Positions 18,209 through 26,603 of a DNA stretch of 64,000 nucleotides are shown here, in pieces (positions within the stretch are counted from its first letter, which is position 1; each line of letters begins with the position of its first letter). The notes below the pieces were generated by a model, which had not been told where the DNA came from, ran no database searches, and saw only the letters and a program-made list of their open reading frames with translations. Location of the stretch: positions 1-64,000 of the forward strand of contig NZ_PIPI01000008.1 in NCBI RefSeq assembly GCF_003987315.1, written 5' to 3'. Made by a program: the position numbers and the translations under genes. Source of the stretch: Aliidiomarina haloalkalitolerans (GTDB taxonomy: Bacteria > Pseudomonadota > Gammaproteobacteria > Enterobacterales > Alteromonadaceae).

Positions 18209-18669
18209 TGCTTTGTTACCTCAGCATCACTTAAACGTGCGTTTCGTATTACTGTAGCCGATTGTGCCAACCCCAACATGCGCCAAATATGTGGTGCACA
18301 CTGCGTTGCAAATCAAAACCAACTACTCCAAATCTGGCGGCGGTTCCTAGCCTTTGCTACCGGCTACAAGCCCCGCTCGCGCTCTCTTTATACCACCAAC
18401 TGAAGCGTTAATGGTGAAAAAATGACGCGACATTATAACGACCAAGCTGCTGCGAGTCGAGTCAACAAGGGTAATTTCTCACTCAGGCTCGTCATATTTT
18501 TTAACAAAGCCATGCTCCTGCGCAGAAAAAATTCGGCCTGACTCGTCCCAACTCATCGGAGCAATTGAGTGGTATTCCCCATTGACAATAGCGCGTGAAA
18601 TACGCAAACCTAGGCGCTAACCGAGCTGAAAACAGCAAAGAATAACAACAATAAACCGCCGGACTAGAA
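18209..18669. other. Non-coding gap between tig and the GAF/GGDEF gene
   Basis: This 461-bp divergent intergenic stretch should hold the promoters of tig (minus) and the GAF/degenerate-GGDEF gene (plus). On the minus strand TTGCAA-N16-TATTTG (about 18297-18325) is a weak candidate for tig. No tRNA, repeat or convincing small gene was seen; short open frames here lack ribosome sites. Confidence 0.4.
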
Positions 18670-20199
18670 ATGAAACAGCCGTTGACAACGCAAGTTAGCA
18701 CAACGCAAATCATGGACGCCTTACCCGTGGCCACCATTTGCATTTGCCACGATAATCTGAGCGAAATCAGTGACGTGGGGCAAAAGAAAGGTGCCCTACA
18801 AAAAGCCGAAGTGACCGTCAACGAGACTGCAATGACGTTGTGTCAACTCGACCCATTGAGTGAACTTCCCGCCCAAATTGCCGATTTAAACTTTAGTATC
18901 GAAGAGCCCTTACAACATCAAGTTGCCGCAAGTGACATGGTATCACCGATTATCGCAGCACTTAGCGAGTCACAAACCGACCGGCGCGACCTGTTACTTG
19001 GACACGTTCCCGTGCAACTGAGCAGTGTCCAGCTTAGTAACAACGCCGACAAAGTCGTCACCTTAGTGACCTTGCAGCTTCGTGATCACCGCCTGTTTAT
19101 TTACCGCAACACGCAACTGGACACGTATTCCACAGAGTTATCGATTAAAGAACTCATTAACTTTGAGAAGCTGGTGAGTCAACTCACCTCTGAGTTACAG
19201 CCAGAACAAGAAGATCTCGACGATCGGATTGAAAGTGCACTGGCGGCTATTGGTGAGTTTACCCAAGTCGACCGCTCCTATGTATTCCTGTTCGACTTCG
19301 ACCATACCCACATGAGCAACACCCACGAATGGGTTAATCATGGGATTACCTCACATATTGACGAGCTTCAAGACATCCAACAGGAACATTTGCCTTGGTT
19401 TTTCGAACAAATGCTTAGCGTGGGTAAAGTGGAACTCACTGACACTGCAGCACTCGGTGACGAAGCAAAGCATGAGCGCGATGAGTTTTTAAAAGAAGAT
19501 ATCCAATCGATACTCTGTGTCGGTATGTATGCAAATAAGCGCCTCATCGGCTTCCTTGGTTTTGATATGGTTGCCCGCCAACGTCGTTGGTCACAAATCG
19601 ACGTCCGCCGCATTCGCATAGTAGCCGACCTGATTGCTACAGCGATTCATTCGTCACGCCTGCAGCAGTCTTTGGCTTTATCCCAAAAACAACTCCTAGC
19701 AACCAATAGCGCCTTACGCGAACTAGCATTACAAGACGGACTGACTGGCTTACCAACCTTACCCAAGCTCAAACTGCGCATTAACGAAGAAATTGCCCGC
19801 GCTCGCCGCCAGTCGTATGGACTCTCTCTATGCGTGTTTACACTCGATCATGGGCAGAAAACCCAGCAACGTCTCTCTGAGTCGCAATGGAACAACTTAA
19901 TTCAAGACATTGCTGCTCGCATCGGATCATGTTTCCGTCGCCACGGTGAAGTGCTTGCGCGCCTCGATGACTGCTCATTTGCCATTATTCTCCCTCATGC
20001 GGACATCGACATTGCCCGCGAACGGGCATTAAAAGTTCTCGGCCAGGTCGCTACCTTGCATTGCATTCAGTCAAATCCAATCACGCTGAGTTCTGGCATT
20101 GTTCAATGGCAAACCGACATGGACGCCGAAGACTTGCTCATGCAAGCGCAAAACAATGCTTGCGAAGCTCACCTACAAGGTGGCGATCAGGTTCTGTAA
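18670..20199 (+). CDS. GAF-domain protein with degenerate GGDEF domain
   Basis: A 509-residue cytoplasmic protein with no clear membrane segment. Residues about 1-150 look PAS-like but are unrecognised. Residues about 185-340 are a GAF domain (IGEFTQVDRSYVFLFDFDHTHMSNTHEW...LIGFLGFDMVARQRRW). After a short coiled linker (SLALSQKQLLATNSALRELA) comes a GGDEF-like domain from about 355 with DGLTGLPTLPKLKLRI. The catalytic GG(D/E)EF loop is replaced by RLDDCSF (about 440), so diguanylate cyclase activity is unlikely; it may be a c-di-GMP-independent sensor or regulator. The ligand is unknown. Monocistronic by appearance. Confidence 0.75.
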   Translation: MKQPLTTQVSTTQIMDALPVATICICHDNLSEISDVGQKKGALQKAEVTVNETAMTLCQLDPLSELPAQIADLNFSIEEPLQHQVAASDMVSPIIAALSESQTDRRDLLLGHVPVQLSSVQLSNNADKVVTLVTLQLRDHRLFIYRNTQLDTYSTELSIKELINFEKLVSQLTSELQPEQEDLDDRIESALAAIGEFTQVDRSYVFLFDFDHTHMSNTHEWVNHGITSHIDELQDIQQEHLPWFFEQMLSVGKVELTDTAALGDEAKHERDEFLKEDIQSILCVGMYANKRLIGFLGFDMVARQRRWSQIDVRRIRIVADLIATAIHSSRLQQSLALSQKQLLATNSALRELALQDGLTGLPTLPKLKLRINEEIARARRQSYGLSLCVFTLDHGQKTQQRLSESQWNNLIQDIAARIGSCFRRHGEVLARLDDCSFAIILPHADIDIARERALKVLGQVATLHCIQSNPITLSSGIVQWQTDMDAEDLLMQAQNNACEAHLQGGDQVL

Positions 20200-20282
20200 C
20201 GACAGCACAAGGCAAGCACTACCTTGCTTTTTCGCATAAGCCGTGAGAATCTGCAAACGACGTAAAAAATGGCGAGGTAGTC

Positions 20283-21014
20283 ATGCAATTATCGAAAGTC
20301 TTACCGAATAAATTGTTCACTGTAGCAGCCATTATCGGCATGGGTACTTTGCTCAGTGCCTGCAGCAGCCAGCCCGTGGTATATCATCAAGACAACCTGC
20401 GAGTCGAAGGCAACCAGCTCATTCTCGACGGTATTATCAGTGAAGCAACACCACCTCGATTTCAGCAATTAGTCGAGGAAAACCCGAATTTACAAGCCTT
20501 TGTCGTCAATAGCGAAAGTGGCGATCCACTCTCTGCCATGCAGCTCGGCTACCTATTGCATCGCAGCGAGTTACCCCTAATTGTTGACGGCCAGTGCCTT
20601 GGCCAATGCGCTAACTACCTGTTTACGGCAGCGAAACACCGCACTGTCACTGCGACATCTGTTGTCGCATGGCGCGGTGGTGCCATGTCCCATAGTCGCG
20701 TTTTACCTTGGCGTACTTACATGCTGCCGGGCACACGCGATTTTCTCACCCGTTATTCCGACACCTATTTACGTCGCGAAGCGCGTTTCTTCGAGCGCAT
20801 TAATGTAAGCCAAGACATCACCGTCTTGGGCTTTGATGAACGTTTAGGTTGTGATGTGGAAAACATGGAAGGGTTTTACTATTCGTCTGCTGGTCTCTTA
20901 GCCCTTGGGCTTGGCTCAACGACATTTGAACAAGACAGTGACCCGTTCGCTCACTACCCAGACAGCTACTGCAAAGTGAATTTAAGCAATTACTTTAACT
21001 TTGTGCCGCAGTAA
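20283..21014 (+). CDS. Lipoprotein with ClpP/crotonase-like fold (COG3904-like)
   Basis: A 243-residue protein with a lipoprotein signal (MGTLLSAC, lipobox LSAC near 23-26), so probably anchored in an envelope membrane. The mature part reads like the predicted periplasmic ClpP-like family: NLQAFVVNSESGDPLSAMQLGYLLHRSELPLIVDGQCLGQCANYLFTAAKHRTV. Relatives usually have a Ser in the CxSxC turn; here it is CLGQC, so a catalytic serine is not evident at that position. Function unknown. It converges on yigZ, the two 3' ends overlapping by 20 bp. Confidence 0.6.
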   Translation: MQLSKVLPNKLFTVAAIIGMGTLLSACSSQPVVYHQDNLRVEGNQLILDGIISEATPPRFQQLVEENPNLQAFVVNSESGDPLSAMQLGYLLHRSELPLIVDGQCLGQCANYLFTAAKHRTVTATSVVAWRGGAMSHSRVLPWRTYMLPGTRDFLTRYSDTYLRREARFFERINVSQDITVLGFDERLGCDVENMEGFYYSSAGLLALGLGSTTFEQDSDPFAHYPDSYCKVNLSNYFNFVPQ

Positions 21015-21597
21015 GCACCTGCAAACGTGCGCCCGCTGCAGCAGCAAACTGTTGCAGCGTGGTGAACGCACTATCGGGAAACGACACCGTCAGTTCCACT
21101 TCATGACTATAATCCGCGCGAACAACCTGCCCTTCAGCAAGCTCAAGTTGATGGCGGATAGCCTGTTCGGTAGCAAAATCACAGTGAATTTGAGCTTGAG
21201 TTTGTGGTGTTTGCACCTCGAGCGTCAACGCCGACACCACCAGCTCTGCAGTTTGCGAGTAAGCGCGTACTAAGCCGCCAGCCCCCAGTTTCACACCACC
21301 GAAATAGCGCGTTACTACCACTAAAATGTCACCGATGCCTTTATGTTGCAGCACATTCAAAATCGGTTTACCGGCGGTACCGCTGGGTTCACCGTCATCG
21401 TTCATCGCTGCACTGACCGCATTACCAAGTACATACGCCCAACAATGATGCCGCGCGTCAGGATACTTCGCTTTTACCGCAGCCACTTGTGCTAGCGCCT
21501 CTTCGCGGCTGCTCACACGAGTAGCAAAGCCAATGAATCGGCTTTTCTTAATTTCCAGTTCGCGTTCGCAGCTGTCTTTCGGTACCGGGTAACTCAT
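20995..21597 (-). CDS. yigZ: IMPACT/YigZ family protein
   Basis: A 200-residue UPF0029/IMPACT protein. The N-terminal domain has the family core ELEIKKSRFIGFATRVSSREEALA (about 13-36), HHCWAYVLG, NDDGEPSGTAGKPIL (about 66-80) and VVVTRYFGGVKLGAGGLVRAYS (about 92-113). The C-terminal ferredoxin-like domain is DUF1949. In eukaryotes IMPACT controls GCN2; bacterial YigZ function is uncertain. The start ATG lies 2 bp after the stop of the upstream PLP-enzyme gene, so they are co-transcribed. Confidence 0.93.
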   Translation of the reverse strand: MSYPVPKDSCERELEIKKSRFIGFATRVSSREEALAQVAAVKAKYPDARHHCWAYVLGNAVSAAMNDDGEPSGTAGKPILNVLQHKGIGDILVVVTRYFGGVKLGAGGLVRAYSQTAELVVSALTLEVQTPQTQAQIHCDFATEQAIRHQLELAEGQVVRADYSHEVELTVSFPDSAFTTLQQFAAAAGARLQVLTAAQS

Positions 21598-21599
21598 GC

Positions 21600-22775
21600 T
21601 TAGCTGTGTGCAGCTTGAATCGCTTGAACAAGGTCAGCCAGTAGCTCTTGTGCGTCTTCAATACCGACCGACAAGCGCAACAAATCATTCGGTACCGGTG
21701 TGTCTTCGCCTTCAATACTGGCGCGATGTTCAATCAAACTTTCGACGCCACCGAGTGACGTCGCGCGTTTCCACAGCTGTGTGCGTGCAGCAATCTCAAT
21801 TGCGGCTTTGGCGCCACCGCGAACACGAATCGACAACATGCCACCAAAGCCGCCTTCCATTTGCTTCAAAGCTGTCGCATGGTCAGCAAAAGACGGTAAC
21901 CCCGGATACAAAACTTCGACGACGTCGTCAGTTTGTTGCAGTTGTTCGGCGAGAAACATGGCCGACTCGCAGCTCGTGCGCACGCGTAACACTAACGTAC
22001 GCATACCACGCAACAACTGCGCGCTGTCTTGTGGGCTTAACACTGCCCCACCTTGGCGCCGTACTTTGCGAATACGCAACCAAAATTCGTCGTCCTTGTC
22101 AGCGCAAATCAAAGCGCCAGCAATCACGTCAGAATGACCATTTAAATATTTCGTTGCCGAATGCATAACAATATCGGCACCCAGCTCTAACGGCCGACTC
22201 AGCACGGGAGTGGCCACCGTCGAGTCAACTGCGACGCGAATAGGGTGTGCCTGCGACTGCTTCTGCGCCTCATCAACAGCCGCACGAATATCAGCAATAT
22301 GCCACATCGGGTTTGCTGGTGTTTCTAGCCAGATTAACTTCGTTTTCGCCGGTTGAATGGCGGCTGCTATCGCATCAATGTCCGAGGTGTTAACAAAATC
22401 GATACCGACACCCCAAGTTTTTGAAAAATCAATCAACCAGTTGCGCAATGCCCAATACATAACTTTTGGCGCGATCACGTGGTCACCTGGGCGCAGCGCT
22501 TGAAACACACTAACCGCAGCAGCCATACCAGAACCAAACAACATGGCGTCGGCGCCCGACTCAATATCCGCCAGCACACCTTCAACCACTCGATAGGTCG
22601 GGTTATCGTCACGGGAGTAAATCAAGCCCGAACGATAATGGTTATCGGCGTCACGTAAATAGGTTGTCGACGGATAAATCGGTGGCACCAGCCCTTTCGT
22701 TTGCTCGTCGATAAAGCCGAGCGCCTGCGCCACACGAGTTTGAATCGACAGGCCTGCCTGTTTGTGCTGAGTCAT
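21600..22775 (-). CDS. metC: Cys/Met-metabolism PLP enzyme, cystathionine beta-lyase type
   Basis: A 391-residue fold-type I PLP enzyme. The cofactor lysine is in HSATKYLNGHSDV (about 208), with the FGSGMAAAVSV phosphate-binding region, the SRDDNPTYRVVE substrate segment and the SLGGVESLIEHRAS motif near the C-terminus. The family includes cystathionine beta-lyase and gamma-synthase; MetC is favoured by overall resemblance to proteobacterial cystathionine beta-lyases, but substrate preference cannot be read from sequence. The start at 22775 (MTQHKQAGLSIQT) follows GGAACTATATAC; an upstream ATG at 22817 is less likely. Operon with yigZ. Confidence 0.78.
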   Translation of the reverse strand: MTQHKQAGLSIQTRVAQALGFIDEQTKGLVPPIYPSTTYLRDADNHYRSGLIYSRDDNPTYRVVEGVLADIESGADAMLFGSGMAAAVSVFQALRPGDHVIAPKVMYWALRNWLIDFSKTWGVGIDFVNTSDIDAIAAAIQPAKTKLIWLETPANPMWHIADIRAAVDEAQKQSQAHPIRVAVDSTVATPVLSRPLELGADIVMHSATKYLNGHSDVIAGALICADKDDEFWLRIRKVRRQGGAVLSPQDSAQLLRGMRTLVLRVRTSCESAMFLAEQLQQTDDVVEVLYPGLPSFADHATALKQMEGGFGGMLSIRVRGGAKAAIEIAARTQLWKRATSLGGVESLIEHRASIEGEDTPVPNDLLRLSVGIEDAQELLADLVQAIQAAHS

Positions 22776-22840
22776 GTATATAGTTCCAATCGCAATGCTT
22801 GAATCACAATACTCCAATCAAGTCTGGAGTTCGGAGGGCT

Positions 22841-22909
22841 TATTTTCAGAGGCCTTCTGTTTTCAGAGACCTTATGTCATCTAGGTATCAGGTGTCATCA
22901 AGGTATCAG
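22841..22909. repeat. Short direct repeats at the 3' end of the DUF1704 gene
   Basis: Two imperfect duplications: TTTTCAGAGGCCTT (about 22843) with TTTTCAGAGACCTT (about 22860), and TGTCATCTAGGTATCAGG (22875) with TGTCATCAAGGTATCAGC (22893). The second pair contains the stop codon (TGA, 22898-22900) of the DUF1704 gene. Confidence 0.75.
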
Positions 22910-24190
22910 CGGCCGATAATCGTTCTCTAACTGAGCGAATGAGAAATCCCCAAGGAAGCGACCGACACTAAGCCAAGTTGCTAAACCACGCAAGTCTTTA
23001 AAATGTGGCGGCACAAAAGTCGGTTGTTGAATAACCCCTGAATCGGCGAGTTCGCAAATCAGGCGGAAGTCATCAATCGCAAGCTTGCCGGTTAATAACA
23101 ACGGTAATCGGTCGATTTTGCCAAGCTGCACAGCTACCCGAATCAGGTTATACACCAACACAAAACCACGAATGTAGGCCAAGTCTTTGGTAAACGGCTT
23201 ACCGTCTGGCAAGCTGCCACGGAACACCCGTTGTGTCAGCGTATAGGCCTCGTCTTGGCTCATTCCGTCAGCCACTAACTTGCGGAACACCTCAACAAAC
23301 TCAGCGCCATCCGCTGCCATCGCTACCGCATTAATCCGACTCACTAACTTCGCTAAGCGCCGCGGTGTCGAGCGCAAGGTAATCACTTCGGTAAGAACAG
23401 CTAAGCCTTCTTGGGTGATGGTCGCACTGGGCGTGCCCTTACTTAAACAAGTTAAGTACGGCTGCTGCAAGCCATTTTGCGTGGTACCAATGTGAATCCA
23501 ACCCTCGTGAACCTCAAGGATATCCAGTTCGCGCTGAGAAAACTTCACATCTTGGTTCAGCTTAATGCGGTCACTCCCTGCCGCAGCGTCACTGACAATG
23601 CCGTCCGACAGCATGACATTCACATTCACGCCTTGCATGCTGTTATTTAACTGGGCTTGGAGTTTTTCGACAGCCGTAGCAGCGTCAATATCTTTCTTTT
23701 CTTCGGGCAGCACATCGCTTGCCAATAGCGTATCGAGCGGGCTTTGTAGCATAGTGGCAAGTTGCGCCAACGACGGTTCGTTAGCATGGAAGACATCGTC
23801 GGGGTGGCCAAAGAGCTCCACCGACAGTTCATGAAACTCTTGGGTGCCGCGCGCTTCAATCATCCGCACCACGTCACGATACTCGCGACAGGCACGACTC
23901 ATCAGTTGCGAAACCGGGCTCAATCGCCCCAGTTGGCTGACAATATCGCGCTGCAACACTGCTAGTTGATGACGTAAATCGGCAGGATCAAAACCCAACT
24001 GCTTTTGCCGGTAAAAGTCGCGGGTGACTTCCGGATTAAATTCAGCTTTGCGTTGGAAAAAACGTTCGCGCACGCTGCGATCCCAGTTAACGGCATCGAG
24101 AATACGAATAGGCGATTGAAGTTGAACAAGGCGATCCGACAAAACGCGGGCGTGTTCTAGAAAGTGTTGTTCAACCATTTTCGGCTCCAA
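22898..24190 (-). CDS. DUF1704 / QEGLA-motif putative metallopeptidase
   Basis: A 430-residue protein of the family annotated as flavohemoglobin expression-modulating QEGLA motif protein (DUF1704). It shows LEVHEGWIHIGTTQNG (about 246-261), giving an HExxxH zinc-site pattern, and TITQEGLAVLTEV about 25 residues later, supplying a third Glu ligand. This arrangement is shared with the eukaryotic MATCAP/KIAA0895-type tyrosine carboxypeptidases (established relationship of DUF1704). No signal peptide; probably cytosolic. The bacterial substrate is unknown. It is separated from the PLP-enzyme gene by 122 bp of repeat-rich DNA and lies just downstream of the tRNA operon on the same strand. Confidence 0.82.
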   Translation of the reverse strand: MEPKMVEQHFLEHARVLSDRLVQLQSPIRILDAVNWDRSVRERFFQRKAEFNPEVTRDFYRQKQLGFDPADLRHQLAVLQRDIVSQLGRLSPVSQLMSRACREYRDVVRMIEARGTQEFHELSVELFGHPDDVFHANEPSLAQLATMLQSPLDTLLASDVLPEEKKDIDAATAVEKLQAQLNNSMQGVNVNVMLSDGIVSDAAAGSDRIKLNQDVKFSQRELDILEVHEGWIHIGTTQNGLQQPYLTCLSKGTPSATITQEGLAVLTEVITLRSTPRRLAKLVSRINAVAMAADGAEFVEVFRKLVADGMSQDEAYTLTQRVFRGSLPDGKPFTKDLAYIRGFVLVYNLIRVAVQLGKIDRLPLLLTGKLAIDDFRLICELADSGVIQQPTFVPPHFKDLRGLATWLSVGRFLGDFSFAQLENDYRPLIP

Positions 24191-24250
24191 AGTAGATTTT
24201 TCAATATCTTACCTTGGAATTGAACTCGATAGAAAGTTCAAAAGGGAAAA

Positions 24251-24327
24251 TGGTCGGCGAGACTGGATTCGAACCAGCGACCCCTTGGACCCAAACCAAG
24301 TGCGCTACCAAGCTGCGCTACTCGCCG
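24251..24327 (-). tRNA. tRNA-Pro (anticodon TGG), copy 2
   Basis: Acceptor CGGCGAG/CTCGCCG, D-arm GCGC...GCGC, anticodon loop TTTGGGT (anticodon TGG), T-arm with GGTTCGAATCC, encoded ACCA end. Identical over its full length to the copy at 24587-24663. Last gene of the tRNA operon. Confidence 0.97.
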
Positions 24328-24349
24328 AACACTGAGATTTTCTAAAGAA

Positions 24350-24426
24350 TGGGGTGGATGATGGGACTCGAACCCACGACAACCGGAATCACAATCCGGG
24401 GCTCTACCAACTGAGCTACACCCACC
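24350..24426 (-). tRNA. tRNA-His (anticodon GTG)
   Basis: The minus strand reads G(-1)GTGGGTG, D-arm AGCTCAGTTGGTAGAGC, anticodon loop ATTGTGATT (anticodon GTG), T-arm GTGGGTTCGAGTCCCAT, CATCCAC and encoded CCCA. The extra 5' G opposite C73 is the tRNA-His identity element. Confidence 0.96.
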
Positions 24427-24479
24427 ACTGAATGACCTAGCACTGCGTCAATCGTATGACTTCCCGACATTAGCAGACC

Positions 24480-24556
24480 TGGCACGCCCGGCAGGATTCG
24501 AACCTGCGACCGACGGCTTAGAAGGCCGCTGCTCTATCCGACTGAGCTACGGGCGC
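24480..24556 (-). tRNA. tRNA-Arg (anticodon TCT)
   Basis: Acceptor GCGCCCG / CGGGCGT, anticodon stem GCGGC-CTTCTAA-GCCGT giving anticodon TCT, T-arm with GGTTCGAATCC, encoded GCCA end. In E. coli the equivalent cluster position holds an Arg tRNA with a different anticodon. Confidence 0.96.
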
Positions 24557-24586
24557 GCTGTTCTTCCTGCGGTAACGCTGGGAAAA

Positions 24587-24663
24587 TGGTCGGCGAGACT
24601 GGATTCGAACCAGCGACCCCTTGGACCCAAACCAAGTGCGCTACCAAGCTGCGCTACTCGCCG
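24587..24663 (-). tRNA. tRNA-Pro (anticodon TGG), copy 1
   Basis: Same sequence as the copy at 24251-24327, including flanking GGGAAAA on the 3' side. First gene of the Pro-Arg-His-Pro operon. Confidence 0.97.
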
Positions 24664-24690
24664 AACTGTTGCTGGTGGCAACGGGGGCGA

Positions 24691-24719
24691 ATATTACCTA
24701 TCTGCTGCGTCATCGTCAA
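24691..24719 (-). promoter_or_regulatory. Strong stable-RNA promoter for the tRNA operon
   Basis: On the minus strand TTGACG (24714-24719), an exact 17-bp spacer and TAATAT (24691-24696). A C/G-rich discriminator (TCGCCCCCG) follows, as expected for stringently controlled stable-RNA promoters. The rest of 24664-24975 contains only upstream sequence of folD; no other feature was seen. Confidence 0.78.
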
Positions 24720-24975
24720 ACAATTTTTAAGAATACCTGATCAGATGGCTATTTTTGAAGCAACCCGACAATAAATTAAACAAATATCGGTTTTTTTGGC
24801 ACTTATTTAAGCAGCAAACTTACAAAAACGAGAATGACTCGTCTGCATTGGGGTTCTCGTGAAGCTGTCACGGCAGGTGTTACGAATCACTGTTTTCTGT
24901 GCTCATTTTCTGCGACAATAGCACCCCAATCAGCAATACTCCCAGAACTGATTTTCCTGAACAGAGAACTCGTTA

Positions 24976-25836
24976 ATGACTGCGCAACTGATTGATGGCA
25001 AAAAAATCGCCCAAGAAATTCGAAATACCGTTAAAACCAAAGTGTCGGCTCGCCGCTCACTTGGTTATCGTGCCCCTGGCCTCGCCGTCGTCTTGGTTGG
25101 CCAAGACCCAGCTTCACAAGTGTACGTGAACAGCAAACGCAAAGCCTGCGACGAAGTCGGTTTTGTTTCGAAAGCCTACGACTTACCCGTCACCACCTCG
25201 CAAGCAAGCTTAGAAGCCTTAATTGACGAGCTGAACGCAGACCAAGAAATCGACGGTATTTTGGTGCAGTTGCCATTGCCAGCCGGGCTTGACTCGACGC
25301 GCATTCTCGAACGCATTCATCCACACAAAGATGTTGACGGGTTTCACCCTTATAATATCGGTCGCTTGTCACAGCGCATTCCCGTGTTGCGTCCGTGCAC
25401 CCCATATGGCGTGATTCATCTACTGAACTCCACCGGTATTGACCTGCATGGTAAACATGCCGTGGTTGTCGGGGCTTCCAACATTGTTGGTCGACCCATG
25501 AGTTTAGAGCTCTTGCTCGCTGGTGCAACGACCACTGTGTGTCACCGCTTTACCCAAAATCTGGAACACCATGTTCGCCAAGCTGACGTGTTAGTTGTTG
25601 CCGTGGGTAAGCCGGGCTTTATTCCTGGTGATTGGGTAAAACCGGGCGCAATTGTCATTGATGTCGGGATAAACCGTCGCAGTGACGGTTCTCTTTGTGG
25701 TGACGTAGAGTTTGACCAAGCGCAGCAACACGCCAGCTGGATAACCCCAGTACCTGGCGGTGTCGGCCCAATGACAGTCGCCTGCTTAATGGCGAACACC
25801 TTACAAGCCTGCGAAGATTTTCACGACCCGCAGTAG
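24976..25836 (+). CDS. folD: Bifunctional methylenetetrahydrofolate dehydrogenase/cyclohydrolase
   Basis: A 286-residue FolD (E. coli 288). It interconverts 5,10-methylene-THF and 10-formyl-THF using NADP. Motifs: [23 protein letters not shown] (about 40-62, with the catalytic Lys and Tyr), [10 protein letters not shown] (about 94-103), [17 protein letters not shown] (about 115-131), the Rossmann segment [13 protein letters not shown] and the C-terminal signature [19 protein letters not shown]. Adjacent and divergent to the tRNA operon. Confidence 0.97.
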   Translation: MTAQLIDGKKIAQEIRNTVKTKVSARRSLGYRAPGLAVVLVGQDPASQVYVNSKRKACDEVGFVSKAYDLPVTTSQASLEALIDELNADQEIDGILVQLPLPAGLDSTRILERIHPHKDVDGFHPYNIGRLSQRIPVLRPCTPYGVIHLLNSTGIDLHGKHAVVVGASNIVGRPMSLELLLAGATTTVCHRFTQNLEHHVRQADVLVVAVGKPGFIPGDWVKPGAIVIDVGINRRSDGSLCGDVEFDQAQQHASWITPVPGGVGPMTVACLMANTLQACEDFHDPQ

Positions 25837-25863
25837 CCTGTTGCCTTGGGCCTCTTGCCTCAG

Positions 25864-26280
25864 TTAAGCCGTCCAGTCTTGTACGGTTAACTGAGGAACC
25901 CGGTCAAATTCACTTCTGTTGTTGGTCACCAAAACACAGTTGGCGGCAATTGCATTTCCTGCGATTGCCGCATCGTTCGCTCCAATCGGAGTTCCTTGCT
26001 GAGCCAAATAGCGTTTAATTTCAGTTGTCGCTTCCACTGCCGCCTGATCCCAAGGTAGAACTGAGTCAATTCGTTCTAAAAATTGATCCACGATCAAATT
26101 ATGCTTCGGTGAAGCTTTGCTGCCAATTGCGCCAAAGCGAAGTTCGGCATAGGTTATCGCTGAAATCACCAAGCGCTCTTTGTTCTCAACATGCGCTTGC
26201 AGCACTTTCAATAAATGCTCCGGCCGCTCACGCATGATATAAGAGCAAATATTGGTATCCAACATAAAAGTTTTTTTCAA
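25864..26280 (-). CDS. vapC: VapC-type PIN-domain toxin
   Basis: A 138-residue PIN-domain ribonuclease. The acidic metal-site residues are seen in FMLDTNICSYIM (Asp8), AITYAELRFGA (Glu near 47), GANDAAIAGNA (Asp near 103) and the TNNRSEFDRV segment near 118-127. VapC toxins cleave tRNA or rRNA and are neutralised by VapB. The ATG overlaps the vapB stop by 4 bp (ATGA). No key residue appears lost, so the toxin is probably functional. The start MKKTFMLDTN is well positioned for the fold. Confidence 0.93.
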   Translation of the reverse strand: MKKTFMLDTNICSYIMRERPEHLLKVLQAHVENKERLVISAITYAELRFGAIGSKASPKHNLIVDQFLERIDSVLPWDQAAVEATTEIKRYLAQQGTPIGANDAAIAGNAIAANCVLVTNNRSEFDRVPQLTVQDWTA

Positions 26281-26504
26281 AGTACGACCCGTCCCTCGTC
26301 GATGACGTCCTCACGGTCACCCAAGAAATCTGAGTCAGCCAAAGGGACATCAGTAAAACTTGTCCATGTTTTTCGCGCAGGGCGAAGAATTAATGCGTCA
26401 CCTTCTCGGGTTATTTCAACCTCGGACACACCCTGAAACTCAAACTCTTTCGGAATTCGCACCGCTTGGCTGCGGCCATTGATAAATAATGCTGCGGTTT
26501 TCAT
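26277..26504 (-). CDS. vapB: VapB-type antitoxin
   Basis: A 75-residue AbrB/SpoVT-like antitoxin. MKTAALFINGRSQAVRIPKEF is the swapped-hairpin DNA-binding N-terminus, and the C-terminal stretch (TSFTDVPLADSDFLGDREDV) would wrap around the toxin. Start at 26504, preceded by a strong GGAGG five bases upstream; the open frame extends to 26597 but lacks support. First gene of vapBC. Confidence 0.93.
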   Translation of the reverse strand: MKTAALFINGRSQAVRIPKEFEFQGVSEVEITREGDALILRPARKTWTSFTDVPLADSDFLGDREDVIDEGRVVL

Positions 26505-26544
26505 ATCAACCTCCAGAGCATCTGGCTTGTCTATGTTCGTACCA

Positions 26545-26576
26545 TTGACACTAGGCGTGAAATTAGCATATGTCAA
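26545..26576 (-). promoter_or_regulatory. vapBC promoter with flanking inverted TTGACA/TGTCAA
   Basis: On the minus strand TTGACA (26571-26576), a 17-bp spacer and TAGTGT (26548-26553). The same hexamer occurs inverted at 26545-26550, and a CATATG palindrome lies in the spacer. Autorepression by VapBC at such a site is usual for the family; the exact operator is inferred. Confidence 0.5.
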
Positions 26577-26603
26577 GCATATCTCAGGCGGACGCATAAA
26601 AAC

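Noticed and set aside
18501..18821. 106-residue minus-strand open frame upstream of the GAF/GGDEF gene
   Set aside because: It overlaps the start of that gene in antisense, is Cys-rich and atypical, and lacks a ribosome site.
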